A DNA stretch of 64,000 nt from Olleya namhaensis (GCF_900114005.1 NZ_FORM01000005.1:229920-293919), one strand, 5' to 3'. Numbered from the stretch's first letter, positions 1-9,800 are shown. A program made the numbers and translations. The notes: a model not told the origin generated them from the sequence alone.

Positions 1-536
1 GGGCAAGAATACTTTTTATTATAAGCACAATAGGGATTATACGCCCTATTAAAGTTTATAACCATTTGGTTATTTTCCGGTAATTTAACCTCGACATAAC
101 GTCCGCCCTTATAGCTTTCTTCTCCGTTAGTATTATCCATAAATGGCAAAAACAGAGCTTCCTCCTCGCCTAGTTGCTTTACAGATTCGATATTTTGATA
201 GACGTTTAGATTTTGCTCTTTTCCGTCTATAGTAAAAGTAACTTCGCCATATTTTACATAATCTACTAAACGATCTGTAGTTGTTTTCATTTTAAAAGAA
301 GACTCATTTGGTGTTCTTTTAAACGCTGCAGTAACTACGTAAGTACTATCAAATTTAAAAAAATCTAAACTTCTAAAGGCTTTACGGTCACTATCCGTTA
401 AAGGCGATTTTGCTGCATCTTTAAAATTAGCATTCATTTCGCGTTGGTACTCAGTATCTCCTAACAAGGGTAGCTTATCTTGAGCACAGCTTAATGTAAC
501 AGAAATTATGATAAATAAAACAACAACTTTTTTCAT
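1..536 (-). CDS. DUF1684-family lipoprotein (partial, 3' end outside window)
   Basis: An open frame reads leftward from an ATG at 536 through the window edge without a stop, giving 178 codons. The N-terminus has a short hydrophobic signal and a lipobox (TLSCAQ, Cys17), so an outer- or inner-membrane lipoprotein is predicted. The visible C-terminal part contains FNRAYNPYCAYN followed by KKYSCP, a motif I associate with the DUF1684 family; no biochemical function is known to me. The next minus-strand gene upstream ends 11 bp before this start, so the two are probably co-transcribed. Family assignment is from motif memory, not a search. Confidence 0.75.
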   Translation of the reverse strand, partial: MKKVVVLFIIISVTLSCAQDKLPLLGDTEYQREMNANFKDAAKSPLTDSDRKAFRSLDFFKFDSTYVVTAAFKRTPNESSFKMKTTTDRLVDYVKYGEVTFTIDGKEQNLNVYQNIESVKQLGEEEALFLPFMDNTNGEESYKGGRYVEVKLPENNQMVINFNRAYNPYCAYNKKYSC

Positions 537-547
537 AAATTATAGAC

Positions 548-1090
548 TTAGTTATTTGGGTTAAACGAAGGACTAATAGTCATATTGCTATTAGATTTAT
601 AAGATTGTAATAAGTCCTGAGAAAAGGCATCAAAATTTTTAGCTTCTGATAAGACTTTTATTTTATCGGGATCAAAACTACCTTTTAAATAAAACGCTGT
701 CGTTTTTAAATTATTACTATTAAATATAATGACATCTGTTAAAATGTTACCACGTTCTTTGACCGAAATAATTCTAGTCTCGGCAACCTCATTTTTTCTA
801 AACATATCAGTAAAACCAGAGTTTGTAACTGCATTCATTTCAGAAATAACAGAGGCTCTTCTTTGCTCGCTTACCTGTTCTAATTGGATGTATTTTAAAT
901 CTTGTAAATTTCCAATAACACTTTTTGTTTGCACAGAAACCGAACTTAGCAAAGCTTTCATAAAATTAGGCACTTGAAAAGACGTCGCACCCAAGTCTGT
1001 TTTATGAGCATTATAAAACCCTTGAAATGAAGCGCTTCCGCAAGAAAAAAACAGCGTAAAAAGTGATATGATAAATAGTGTTTTTTTCAT
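548..1090 (-). CDS. DUF4252-like lipoprotein
   Basis: 180-residue protein with a signal peptide and lipobox (LFFSCG, Cys17), followed by a soluble domain. Its length, the lipoprotein signal and segments such as SVIGNLQDLKYIQLE resemble the DUF4252 family, which is common in Bacteroidota and of unknown function, often near ECF sigma factors. Its stop lies 11 bp before the start of the DUF1684-like gene, so they form a two-gene lipoprotein operon reading out of the window. The only other open frame here lies antisense inside it and is a shadow. Confidence 0.7.
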   Translation of the reverse strand: MKKTLFIISLFTLFFSCGSASFQGFYNAHKTDLGATSFQVPNFMKALLSSVSVQTKSVIGNLQDLKYIQLEQVSEQRRASVISEMNAVTNSGFTDMFRKNEVAETRIISVKERGNILTDVIIFNSNNLKTTAFYLKGSFDPDKIKVLSEAKNFDAFSQDLLQSYKSNSNMTISPSFNPNN

Positions 1091-1298
1091 TTATAAAAAT
1101 TTATTTAATTGTGGTTTAAAAAAATAGGCTGTTCAAAAATACAACTTAATAAAAATTTTTGTCTAGATTTGAACTCAATAAAGCAAAAAAAAATGAATTT
1201 AGTCATTACATATTTAACTAAACAAACCTCTTGTAGACATACGAGTAGTTGGACCTGTTATATGTTATGCTGATTTAAATATCAATTTATACAATACA

Positions 1299-1328
1299 AA
1301 AAAGTCCAACCTAACCGTTGGACTTTTT
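1299..1328. terminator. Perfect hairpin in the leader of the MFS gene
   Basis: Arms AAAAAGTCCAAC and GTTGGACTTTTT (12 bp, loop CTAACC) form an intrinsic-terminator-like hairpin with a T run. It ends only 24 bp before the MFS start, and no gene ends on its left in the + direction, so it may be a leader attenuator or the end of a short RNA. An upstream GTTGGAC at 1248-1254 could pair with the first arm. Confidence 0.6.
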
Positions 1329-1352
1329 ACATTTATACTAACTACCAAACCA

Positions 1353-2564
1353 ATGAAAAAACTACTAAAAAATTACATAAGCACTTTTGACGGACTGTCA
1401 AAAGAAGTATGGTGGCTGTCTTTAATTACGTTAATTAACAGAGCCGGTACCATGGTTATTCCTTTTTTGTCTTTGTATTTAACAGAAGACTTAGGATTTA
1501 CTTTGTCAAACGTCGGTACAATAATGACCGCTTTTGGACTTGGATCTGTCATCGGATCATGGTTAGGCGGAAAACTAACCGATAAGATTGGTTACTATAA
1601 AATAATGGTTTTTAGTTTATTTATTTCTGGCTTCATGTTTATTGGCTTGCAATACCTAAAAACAATTTACACCTTGTCCTTAGGTATTTTTGCTTTAATG
1701 GTTGTTGCAGATATGTTTAGACCAGCCATGTTTGTAGCGTTAAGCGCCTACAGTAAACCCGAAAACAAAACTAGAAGTGTCACTTTAATTAGATTAGCTA
1801 TTAATTTGGGCTTTTCTGCAGGTCCCGCTGTTGGAGGTTTAATAATTGTGAGCTTAGGTTATGGTGGTCTATTTTGGGTAGACGGTATTACATGTATTGC
1901 TGCCACACTATTATTAATAAAGGTGCTAAACCCTAAAAAGACACGCGTACAAGATGAAATTAAAGTAGACAACCCCTACTCTGCTTATAAAGACAAACCG
2001 TTTATTATCTTTTTATTTGCACTGTTTTTGTTTGGTTTTATATTCCTGCAATACTTTTCTACAATGCCTTTATATTACAGAGAAAGACACTTGCTAAGCG
2101 AATTAGAAATTGGATTACTACTAGGTGCCAATGGTTTTTTTATCTTTTTATTAGAAATGCCATTAATTAAGTATTTAGAAAATACGCGCTTTGCTAAGAC
2201 GTCACTAATATTATTTGGTGCTTTTTTAACTGCCATTAGTTTTCTAATTCTTAATTTTTCTAACTGGTCAGGCATTCTAATTTTTGCTATGTTTTTAATG
2301 ACCCTTGGCGAAATGATAGCTTTTCCTTTCGCTAATGCGTTTGCATTACAACAAGCTAAAAAAGGAAACCAAGGAGAATATATGGCATTATATTCCATAG
2401 CTTTTTCTTTTGCCCACATCTTTGGTCATAAATCAGGAATGGAACTTGTAGAAGGTGTAGGTTATGATAACACATGGTATATCATGACTGTCTTAGGTGG
2501 TTTATGCATGCTACTTTTATATATCTTAAATCAATTTATAAAACGTAAAAAATTAGTTAGATGA
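1353..2564 (+). CDS. MFS transporter
   Basis: 403-residue integral membrane protein with about twelve hydrophobic segments and the major facilitator motif A between helices 2 and 3 (GKLTDKIGYYK, residues 73-83). It probably exports a small molecule or drug by proton antiport across the inner membrane; the substrate cannot be read from sequence. It overlaps the following VOC-family gene by 4 bp (ATGA), and a DJ-1-like lipoprotein follows, so the three form an operon, perhaps for handling or exporting a reactive or toxic compound. A perfect hairpin 24 bp upstream may control read-through into the operon. Confidence 0.9.
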   Translation: MKKLLKNYISTFDGLSKEVWWLSLITLINRAGTMVIPFLSLYLTEDLGFTLSNVGTIMTAFGLGSVIGSWLGGKLTDKIGYYKIMVFSLFISGFMFIGLQYLKTIYTLSLGIFALMVVADMFRPAMFVALSAYSKPENKTRSVTLIRLAINLGFSAGPAVGGLIIVSLGYGGLFWVDGITCIAATLLLIKVLNPKKTRVQDEIKVDNPYSAYKDKPFIIFLFALFLFGFIFLQYFSTMPLYYRERHLLSELEIGLLLGANGFFIFLLEMPLIKYLENTRFAKTSLILFGAFLTAISFLILNFSNWSGILIFAMFLMTLGEMIAFPFANAFALQQAKKGNQGEYMALYSIAFSFAHIFGHKSGMELVEGVGYDNTWYIMTVLGGLCMLLLYILNQFIKRKKLVR

Positions 2565-2938
2565 ATTTAAACCAAGTCACTATATCATCTGTTAATTTAG
2601 AAAAAGCTGTGGCATTTTATACTTTATTAGGTCTCAAACTTATTGTAGATGCGTTACCGCGTTACGCAAGGTTTGAGTGTCCTGATGGAGACGTTACATT
2701 TTCTATTCATTTTAATGAAAATAAACAACAACACAATAACACTATAGTTTACTTTGAAGATGAAAATTTAGAAGCTTTAGTTTTTCAACTGAAACAAAAA
2801 GGTATTACTTTTATATCAGAACTAGAATACAAGTCTTGGCTTTGGACCGAAGCCCATCTTTTAGATCCCGACGGGAATAAAATTATATTATTTAAAGCTG
2901 CCAAAAACCGAAAAAATCCACCTTGGCGCATAAACTAG
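2561..2938 (+). CDS. VOC-superfamily (glyoxalase/dioxygenase-like) protein
   Basis: 125-residue protein with the vicinal oxygen chelate fold pattern: beta-alpha start (LNQVTISSVNLEKAVAFYTLLG), a central strand (VTFSIHF) and the C-terminal signature DPDGNKIILF at about 107-116. Members include glyoxalase I, fosfomycin or bleomycin resistance proteins and dioxygenases. The metal ligand set is not obvious here, so the specific reaction is unknown. The 4-bp overlap with the MFS transporter implies translational coupling and a shared role. Confidence 0.85.
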   Translation: MNLNQVTISSVNLEKAVAFYTLLGLKLIVDALPRYARFECPDGDVTFSIHFNENKQQHNNTIVYFEDENLEALVFQLKQKGITFISELEYKSWLWTEAHLLDPDGNKIILFKAAKNRKNPPWRIN

Positions 2939-2941
2939 ATT

Positions 2942-3700
2942 ATGAAACATATACTATACCTTTTTACTGTATTACTTTTTGTTAGCTGTAATTCTTCTGA
3001 AACTAAAAAAGAAGATAAAACTAATACTAGTCCTATAGAAGAAACTAAAATAAAAAAGCAATTCCCAGATTTAAAACCAGACCGTTATAATGTCGCGTTT
3101 TTAATTATGGATGGCACATTTAATACTGAATTAACTGCCCCTTATGATATTTTTCAGCACACTATATTTAGAGATAGTATAAAAGCTATGAATGTATTTA
3201 CGGTTGCTAATACAGACCATCCAATAACTACATTTGAAGGTATGCGTTTGCTACCTGATTACAACTATATTAAAGATAGCTTACCCAAAATTGATATACT
3301 AGTTGTACCAAGTGCAGAGCATCATTTAGATACAGATTTAGACGATATAGCATTAATCAATTTTGTAAAGCAAGTAGATAAAACTGCCACATTTGTTACC
3401 TCGCATTGCGATGGTGCTTTTGTATTAGCTGAAGCTGGTGTCTTAAACAATAAAGTATCCACAACGTTTCCTAGTGATATTGATACCATGCGTAAACGCT
3501 ACCCAGATTTAGATATTAAAAAAGAGGTGCTTTTTGTGCATGATGGTAAATATATTACGTCTGCTGGAGGTGCTAAAAGCTTTGAAGCAGCCTTGTATTT
3601 ATGTGAGTATTTATATGGTAAAGAAGTCGCACAATCCTTAGCTGGAGGCTTGGTTATAGATTGGGACTTAAATACAGTACCACACCTAATTGTAAACTAA
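2942..3700 (+). CDS. DJ-1/PfpI-family lipoprotein
   Basis: 252 residues: lipobox FVSCNS (Cys16), a charged linker, then a class I glutamine-amidotransferase-like DJ-1/PfpI domain from about residue 48. The nucleophile-elbow Cys is visible in TSHCDGAF (Cys156), followed by the LAEAGVLNNK segment typical of the AraC-type GATase1 subfamily. Such domains act as glyoxalase/deglycase-like enzymes or ligand-binding modules. Being a lipoprotein it would sit in the envelope rather than the cytoplasm. It starts 3 bp after the VOC gene and completes the operon. Confidence 0.85.
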   Translation: MKHILYLFTVLLFVSCNSSETKKEDKTNTSPIEETKIKKQFPDLKPDRYNVAFLIMDGTFNTELTAPYDIFQHTIFRDSIKAMNVFTVANTDHPITTFEGMRLLPDYNYIKDSLPKIDILVVPSAEHHLDTDLDDIALINFVKQVDKTATFVTSHCDGAFVLAEAGVLNNKVSTTFPSDIDTMRKRYPDLDIKKEVLFVHDGKYITSAGGAKSFEAALYLCEYLYGKEVAQSLAGGLVIDWDLNTVPHLIVN

Positions 3701-3701
3701 A

Positions 3702-4142
3702 TTAAAATTTTTTAATAGAATTATTTTTAACAACGTGAGACAAGATAATTTGTGTTTTGCATTCGCCATACACAATTAACTGATCTATAAATGCTTCTAA
3801 ATGTTTGTGGTTTTTCAATACCACTTCCATCACTATGTTTTCGTTACCCGTAATTCTATAGCAATTTACAACCTCATCAAGTGTTTTTACTTTTTCAAGG
3901 AAAGGCTTTAATTTTCCCATAAACGCTTGTAAAGTAATTAACGCCTTAAGTTGGTATCCTACTTCAAAAGGAGAGATTAATGTAATGTGATTTTGGATAA
4001 TTCCTAAATCCTCCATTTTCTTAATACGCTCTGAAACAGCAGGAGAGGTAATTCCTACTTGTCGTCCAATAGCAGCGTTTGATTGTCTTGAATTTTGTTG
4101 CAAACACTTTAAAATCTTCCAACTTAGGTCATCAACAATCAT
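3702..4142 (-). CDS. Lrp/AsnC-family transcriptional regulator
   Basis: 146 residues with an N-terminal helix-turn-helix (about 20-50, including GRQVGITSPAVSERIKKME) and a C-terminal Lrp effector/oligomerisation (RAM) domain containing the YRITGNENIVMEV core. The family senses amino acids or related small molecules and binds DNA as dimers or octamers. Its stop is 2 bp from the DJ-1 gene stop (convergent), so it is not co-transcribed with that operon. Targets are unknown. Confidence 0.92.
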   Translation of the reverse strand: MIVDDLSWKILKCLQQNSRQSNAAIGRQVGITSPAVSERIKKMEDLGIIQNHITLISPFEVGYQLKALITLQAFMGKLKPFLEKVKTLDEVVNCYRITGNENIVMEVVLKNHKHLEAFIDQLIVYGECKTQIILSHVVKNNSIKKF

Positions 4143-4258
4143 ATTAAAGTATTTTTATAAAATTATTTAATTATTAAAGCAAATATACATATTTACTTTA
4201 AAATCGAAAGATAAAAATACAAGCTTGTTATTATTTTTGATAAAAAAGAAAAAGTAAA

Positions 4259-4654
4259 ATGTCGGCTCCAATTCCTTCTCATCTTTCAGAACTACCTATA
4301 TATAAGCAAGCTATGCAAATATTTATGTTGTCTAGAAATATTTCTAGTTACTTAAATCATGATTTAGCGTATTTATACGACGATGGTAGAGAGGACTCAA
4401 ATATTTATGTGTCTGGAGATATTGTACAGCAATCTGTGTCTTTAGCACCAGAGATTATTAGTGCGGAACTAGAACATTGTCATTATAAAAAGCATAGACA
4501 TATTGCTTCCGTAAACCTATTAACCAATAGGTTATACAAAAACTGTAGTCGTTTAGAATCTTGTAATAGTAATGGTAAAGATTATTTACCAATATTAAAA
4601 AGAGAAATCCGTAAGTTTAGAAAACTACAAACTACTTGGATGTTAACGCTGTAG
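4259..4654 (+). CDS. Conserved-looking small helical protein, unknown function
   Basis: 131 residues with no signal peptide. Mostly predicted helical with a basic C-terminal third (KREIRKFRKLQT), giving a four-helix-bundle impression, and containing the acidic segment YLYDDGREDSN. I do not recognise the family. It is divergent from the Lrp regulator across a 116-bp gap, so that gap may hold promoters for both, and it is a candidate target of that regulator by position only. Its stop is 3 bp from the convergent DEAD-box-like gene. Confidence 0.7.
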   Translation: MSAPIPSHLSELPIYKQAMQIFMLSRNISSYLNHDLAYLYDDGREDSNIYVSGDIVQQSVSLAPEIISAELEHCHYKKHRHIASVNLLTNRLYKNCSRLESCNSNGKDYLPILKREIRKFRKLQTTWMLTL

Positions 4655-4657
4655 ATT

Positions 4658-5272
4658 TTAAGTAAAATCTACTATCCTCGCATTATACATAAAGGAATCT
4701 TTAAAGGCCTTAATTTTTGCATTAAACGTTTCAGAAAAAATTACAAATTTGGCTTTAGGTGCACTTTCGCTTAATCTTAGAATATAGTTATGAAAGTTAT
4801 TTCTTACAATAAAATCAGCATCATGCAGCATAAACAACTGTAATTCACCTAAATGCAAACTATTTAAATGATATAACTTGCTTAATCGTTTTGGTGTAGC
4901 AATTAGTATATCAACACCATAATACACTTCTTCACGTTGTTTTTCTAAATCATACTCTTCATAAGCACAATATAAACGTAAATCTGTTCTTTTTGTAAAC
5001 ACTTCAAAACGCTCCCTTAAATCTAAAGCTGCTTTTTTATCTTTGACTACAATTAATGCTCTTGCAGAATCCTCAAAAGCTTCAGCACCCAATTTTTGAA
5101 TGGTACTAATAATCATTGCTGTAGTCTTACCGCAATCTTTTGGACCAATAGCATACACATCGCTTCCTGCTTTTATTAAAGGCATCACTTGTTTTTGAAA
5201 CGGATTAGTAGTTTCAAAACCTGCTTTTTCAATATTTTCTTTTAATGAAGGATGGTATTTCTTGAAAGACAT
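4658..5272 (-). CDS. Single-domain DEAD-box-helicase-like protein
   Basis: 204 residues covering only the first RecA-like domain of a DEAD-box helicase. Visible: a Q-motif-like FQKQ at about 25-28, a degenerate P-loop GPKDCGKTT (43-51), TPKRL (motif Ib-like), LHDADF in place of the DEAD box, and FSET in place of SAT. The second RecA domain and motifs IV-VI are absent, and a normal stop follows, so it looks like a stable short family rather than a frameshift. It could bind RNA or nucleotide, but unwinding activity is doubtful. It lies 57 bp downstream of the sigZ-like gene on the same strand. Confidence 0.8.
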   Translation of the reverse strand: MSFKKYHPSLKENIEKAGFETTNPFQKQVMPLIKAGSDVYAIGPKDCGKTTAMIISTIQKLGAEAFEDSARALIVVKDKKAALDLRERFEVFTKRTDLRLYCAYEEYDLEKQREEVYYGVDILIATPKRLSKLYHLNSLHLGELQLFMLHDADFIVRNNFHNYILRLSESAPKAKFVIFSETFNAKIKAFKDSFMYNARIVDFT

Positions 5273-5329
5273 TTATTTAATTATGATAAGTAAACTATTA
5301 GTGTAATCTGTAGTTGGCAAAGATACTAA

Positions 5330-5869
5330 TTAATGGCACATTTTACAGTCTGCTTTATCTTTAACTTCTCCAACCAAAAAACCATCATCATTAACCACAA
5401 AATCACAACAGTCTACAAAACCTTGTGCAATTAGTTTTCGTCCGCGTTGTATTTGAGATTTAACTGTTGGTAATGCCAAATGTAATTGTGCTGCAATCTC
5501 TGATTGCTTTACACCTTTTATATCACTTAAAAATAGTGGATCTCGATACTTTTTAGGCAAACTTTTAATAATCCCATGTAAACAATCAACTTCTGTATGT
5601 TCTAATTTTTGTTCTTCAAAAATAAAATCTTCGTCAGTCGTTTCATAAACTATTTTTTGACTTCTAAAATAATCTAAAACAGTATACCTTGCTATAGAAA
5701 ACAACCAAGACTTCAGTTTGTCTTTATCCTTTAAAGTATTTAATTTAGTGTGCACTTTTATAAACGTTTCTTGCAATAAATCGTCCGCTACCACAGCATC
5801 TTTTACTTTACTAAAAATAAAATATTTGATGTCGTCTGCATGTAATTTCCAAATGTCTTGAGTATCCAT
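5330..5869 (-). CDS. sigZ: ECF sigma factor, SigZ-like
   Basis: 179 residues. Region 2 spans about 5-75 (DDLLQETFIKVHTKL for core binding, then SWLFSIARYTVLDYFRS for -10 recognition). Region 4 spans about 105-150 (QSEIAAQLHLALPTVKSQIQRG). Its length and a C-terminal extension ending in CKMCH, with CC earlier in the tail, match the SigZ group. No anti-sigma gene is adjacent, so the Cys-containing tail may sense redox or metal (inference). A 33-residue Cys-rich gene lies immediately upstream on the same strand, with OsmC beyond it. Confidence 0.85.
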   Translation of the reverse strand: MDTQDIWKLHADDIKYFIFSKVKDAVVADDLLQETFIKVHTKLNTLKDKDKLKSWLFSIARYTVLDYFRSQKIVYETTDEDFIFEEQKLEHTEVDCLHGIIKSLPKKYRDPLFLSDIKGVKQSEIAAQLHLALPTVKSQIQRGRKLIAQGFVDCCDFVVNDDGFLVGEVKDKADCKMCH

Positions 5870-5948
5870 AGTTATGTATTAAAAGAAACGCTAATCTTAG
5901 TATAAAGTTACCAAAACTAGCGTTATTATTACTTCTTTTAAGTGTTGC

Positions 5949-6050
5949 TTAACAGTTGCAATTTGTACAAGTACAATTATCGCAAGTACAGTTTTGGCAA
6001 TTTCCTTTTGAGCAACCGTCACAGTTACAATTACAGTCTTTATTTTTCAT
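5949..6050 (-). CDS. 33-residue Cys-rich metallothionein-like mini-protein
   Basis: A 34-codon frame from ATG at 6050 to TAA at 5949. It encodes 11 cysteines in 33 residues in C-x-C and C-x-x-C spacing (CNCNC, CQNCTC, CDNCTCTNCNC), the rest being mainly Asn, Asp, Lys and Thr. Such density is typical of metallothionein-like metal-binding peptides and would not arise by chance in AT-rich DNA. It lies 79 bp upstream of the sigZ-like gene, whose own tail has CxxC, and below osmC. Expression is unproven; function is inferred from composition only. Confidence 0.7.
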   Translation of the reverse strand: MKNKDCNCNCDGCSKGNCQNCTCDNCTCTNCNC

Positions 6051-6132
6051 GATATCTATTTTTATGTTCATATAATAGACGTGAATACTTTAAAAAAGAT
6101 GCAAAACATGTGAATTATTTTTTAATACTTGA

Positions 6133-6606
6133 TTATCGGACTACTATTGTCGCGTCATGAACAATAGGAAAATTACATGAATTAGCTATAAAACAAAGTT
6201 GATTAGCTTTAGTATGAAGACTTTTTGCCAACTCTTTTTGACTTGCGTCTTTTATACTTACAACTGGTTTTAATCTTACCGTTTTAAAACTACCACTACC
6301 TGAAGCATTGACTTCTAAATCGCCTTCAGCATTATCTGTATAACTTAATACTTCTATATTATTTTGAGCACAGACGTATAAATAAGACATCATGTGGCAT
6401 GATGTTAACGCCGATAATAATAAATCTTCTGGATTGTATAAAGCGTCATCACCTCTAAATGGTTTTGCTGCGGATACTTTTAAAGGCGTTGCCTTGTTCT
6501 CTATCAGCACCTCATGATTACGACTGAAGGTTCTTGGGTTTTGCGTGCTTTCGCCTTCATTTATATTCCAATTTATAGTTGCTTTGAAGGTGTGATTGAT
6601 AGACAT
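6133..6606 (-). CDS. OsmC/Ohr-family protein
   Basis: 157 residues when started at the ATG at 6606. A longer open frame to 6726 would run through a perfect terminator-like hairpin and adds no family sequence. The OsmC fold signature is present: NPEDLLLSALTSCHMMSYL with the peroxidatic Cys70, and the C-terminal Cys pair region (NQLCFIANSCNFPI, Cys138 and Cys144). OsmC proteins reduce organic hydroperoxides in the cytoplasm. Two distal cysteines close together are slightly unlike classic OsmC, so the resolving residue is uncertain. Its neighbours (Cys-rich peptide, SigZ) fit an oxidative or metal stress group. Confidence 0.88.
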   Translation of the reverse strand: MSINHTFKATINWNINEGESTQNPRTFSRNHEVLIENKATPLKVSAAKPFRGDDALYNPEDLLLSALTSCHMMSYLYVCAQNNIEVLSYTDNAEGDLEVNASGSGSFKTVRLKPVVSIKDASQKELAKSLHTKANQLCFIANSCNFPIVHDATIVVR

Positions 6607-6625
6607 ATTTTTTTTTATTGAATAT

Positions 6626-6658
6626 AAAAAAAGCGTTTCAGATTGAAACGCTTTTTTT
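6626..6658. terminator. Bidirectional intrinsic terminator
   Basis: Perfect 15-bp stem AAAAAAAGCGTTTCA / TGAAACGCTTTTTTT with a 3-base loop. It lies downstream of icmF and just upstream of the osmC start, separating the two minus-strand units and supporting the short osmC start. Confidence 0.8.
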
Positions 6659-6744
6659 GTTTTATGTATTGAGATTATTGATTTACTCTTAATGACAAAC
6701 GCTAGTTTATCTTTTTCGTTATTCACGAAAAATTATTTTCTTAG

Positions 6745-6802
6745 ATCCCAAATCAAGTTTGGGATAAGCGATTCGCACCATTTTTACAAAAAATAAAAAT
6801 GG
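6745..6802. repeat. Two small inverted repeats downstream of icmF
   Basis: ATCCCAAA-TCAAG-TTTGGGAT (6745-6765) and CCATTTTTA-CAAAAAA-TAAAAATGG (6778-6802) lie between the icmF stop and the terminator. The first resembles a short REP-like palindrome; the second could fold as a weak terminator for icmF. Confidence 0.5.
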
Positions 6803-6811
6803 GCTCTCTGC

Positions 6812-9800
6812 TTACATGTTGCGACGATACTGTCCTCCTACTTCAAATAAAGAGGATGTAATTTCTCCTAAACTACATACTTTACAGACTTCCATTAAAG
6901 CCTCAAATATGTTTTCGTTGTTAATCGCACGTACTTGTAAATCTTTTAACAAGGCTTTTGTTTCATTTGCCTCATGAAGATTTGCTAACGTTTTAATCTG
7001 GAATTGCTTTTCTTCTTCTGTTGCTCTAATCACTTCCGCAGGAATAACCGTTGGCGATCCTTTAGAACTTAAAAAAGTGTTTACTCCAACAATTGGGAAT
7101 TTCCCGTTATGCTTTAACGTTTCGTAGTATAAACTTTCTTCTTGTATTTTACTACGTTGGTACATGGTTTCCATTGCACCAAGAACACCCCCTCTTTCTG
7201 TAATTCTATCGAATTCTAAAAGCACCGCTTCTTCTACTAAATCTGTTAATTCTTCAATAATAAAAGAGCCTTGAATTGGATTTTCGTTTTTATTTAACCC
7301 TAATTCTTTATTGATGATTAATTGAATTGCCATAGCACGTCTAACTGACTCTTCCGTTGGCGTTGTAATAGCCTCATCATACGCATTTGTGTGTAATGAG
7401 TTACAGTTATCATAAATAGCATACAAAGCTTGAAGCGTTGTACGAATATCATTAAAGTCAATTTCTTGAGCGTGTAAACTACGTCCTGACGTTTGAATAT
7501 GATATTTCAACATTTGCGCTCTTGCATTAGCACCATACTTGTGCTTCATTGCTTTTGCCCAAATTTTACGTGCCACACGACCAATTACAGCATATTCTGG
7601 ATCAATTCCGTTTGAGAAAAAGAATGATAAGTTTGGACCAAATTTATTGATGTCCATACCACGACTTAAATAATATTCCACGTAAGTGAAACCATTAGAT
7701 AACGTCAACGCTAATTGCGTAATTGGGTTTGCACCTGCTTCTGCAATATGATACCCCGAAATTGATACTGAATAAAAGTTACGGACGTTATTCTCGATAA
7801 AATACTCTTGAACATCTCCCATTAGTCTTAAGGCAAATTCTGTAGAGAAAATACAAGTATTTTGTGCTTGATCTTCTTTTAAAATATCTGCTTGAACCGT
7901 CCCTCTTACTTGCGCAATGGTATTCTTTTTAATCTCTGCATAAACGTCTGCTGGTAACACTTGATCTCCTGTAACACCAAGAAGCATTAAGCCTAACCCA
8001 TTGTTTCCTTCAGGTAACTCGCCATTATAAGATGGACGCACTTTACCTTTATAAAGCTTAACAATTTTTGCTTCAACTTCTTTTTCTAGACCGTTTTCTT
8101 TAATGTAAAACTCACATTGTTGGTCGATAGCAGCATTCATAAAAAATCCTAATAGCATAGGCGCAGGACCATTAATTGTCATACTTACCGACGTCATAAC
8201 ATTTGCTAAATCAAAACCAGAGTACAGTTTTTTAGCATCGTCTAAACAACAAATACTAACTCCTGCATTACCAATTTTACCATAAATATCTGGTCTTAAA
8301 TCTGGGTCGTTTCCGTAAAGCGTTACACTATCAAAAGCGGTAGATAAACGTTTTGCTGGTAAACCTGCACTTACATAGTGAAAACGTCTGTTGGTACGTT
8401 CTGGTCCACCTTCTCCTGCAAACATACGTGCTGGATCTTCTCCAGTACGTTTAAATGGATATAATCCCGAAGTATATGGAAATTCTCCTGGTACGTTTTC
8501 TTGTAAATTCCAACGTAATAAATCGCCCCAAGCTTGATACTTTGGTAAGGCTATTCTTGGGATTTGTAAGTGTGATAATGACTCAGAATGTGTTTCAATC
8601 TTAATCTCTTTATCTCTTACTTTAAAACTATAAATTGGATTTTTGTATTTGTTTACTTTCTCATCCCAACCTGTAATCACTTCCCAATTGTAAGGATCTA
8701 AGTTTAATTTTACACGGTCAAATTCGCCAACTAAAAGTTTAACAAAGTCTTTATTATCGGTTGTTGCTACAACTGATTCTGAAGCTATTCCAGCTTTATC
8801 TAATGCTACAGCTCCTTCTAAAACAGATTCAATAGTTTTATAAATTCCGTAAAGTTTTTGTGCAACTTCAACTTGTGTATTTGCTGTTTTGTCATAGGCA
8901 CGATTACTTTCTGCAATTTCAGATAAGTAACGTGTACGTGAAGGTGGAATAACGAAAATTTTCTCGCTCATTTCCTGAGAAATTTCAAATGTCGATTTTA
9001 AAACCGAATCCGTTTTCTCCACTAACTTATCCATGATGGCTTTGTAAAGCGTGTTCATCCCTGGATCGTTAAATTGCGACGCAATAGTACCATAAACTGG
9101 TAAATCATCTTGGTGTACATCCCAAAGATTATTGTTACGCATGTATTGTTTTTTAACATCACGAAGGGCATCTAAAGACCCACGTTTGTCAAATTTATTG
9201 ATGGCAACCAAATCTGCAAAATCAAGCATGTCGATTTTTTCTAATTGTGTTGCTGCACCAAATTCTGGAGTCATAACGTATAAAGCTACGTCAGAATGTT
9301 CCATAATTTCTGTATCAGATTGTCCAATTCCAGAGGTTTCTAATATAATTAAATCGTATTCCGCAGCTTTTAAAACCTGAACGGCTTCATTTACATATTT
9401 AGATAATGCTAAGTTAGATTGACGTGTTGCTAAACTACGCATGTATACTCTTGGCGAGTTGATAGCATTCATTCTAATTCTATCACCTAAAAGTGCTCCT
9501 CCTGTTTTACGCTTAGAAGGATCTACAGATACTAAACCAATTGTTTTTTCTGGAAAATCGACTAAAAAGCGGCGCACTAACTCGTCTACTAAACTAGATT
9601 TACCTGCTCCACCTGTTCCTGTAATTCCTAAAACTGGTGTTTTAGACGCTTTATTTTTAATATGAATTTTATCTAAAGTCGCTTTAGCAACGTCAGGAAA
9701 GTTTTCTGCCGAAGAAATAATCCTAGCAATTGCTTTAGGATTTTTAGTAGGTAAAATATCCAACTCGTTACTTAAAACATCTCCAATAGCAAAATCCGAT

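Noticed and set aside
6607..6726. Extended osmC N-terminus
   Set aside because: The extra 40 codons run through a perfect terminator hairpin and do not match the family.
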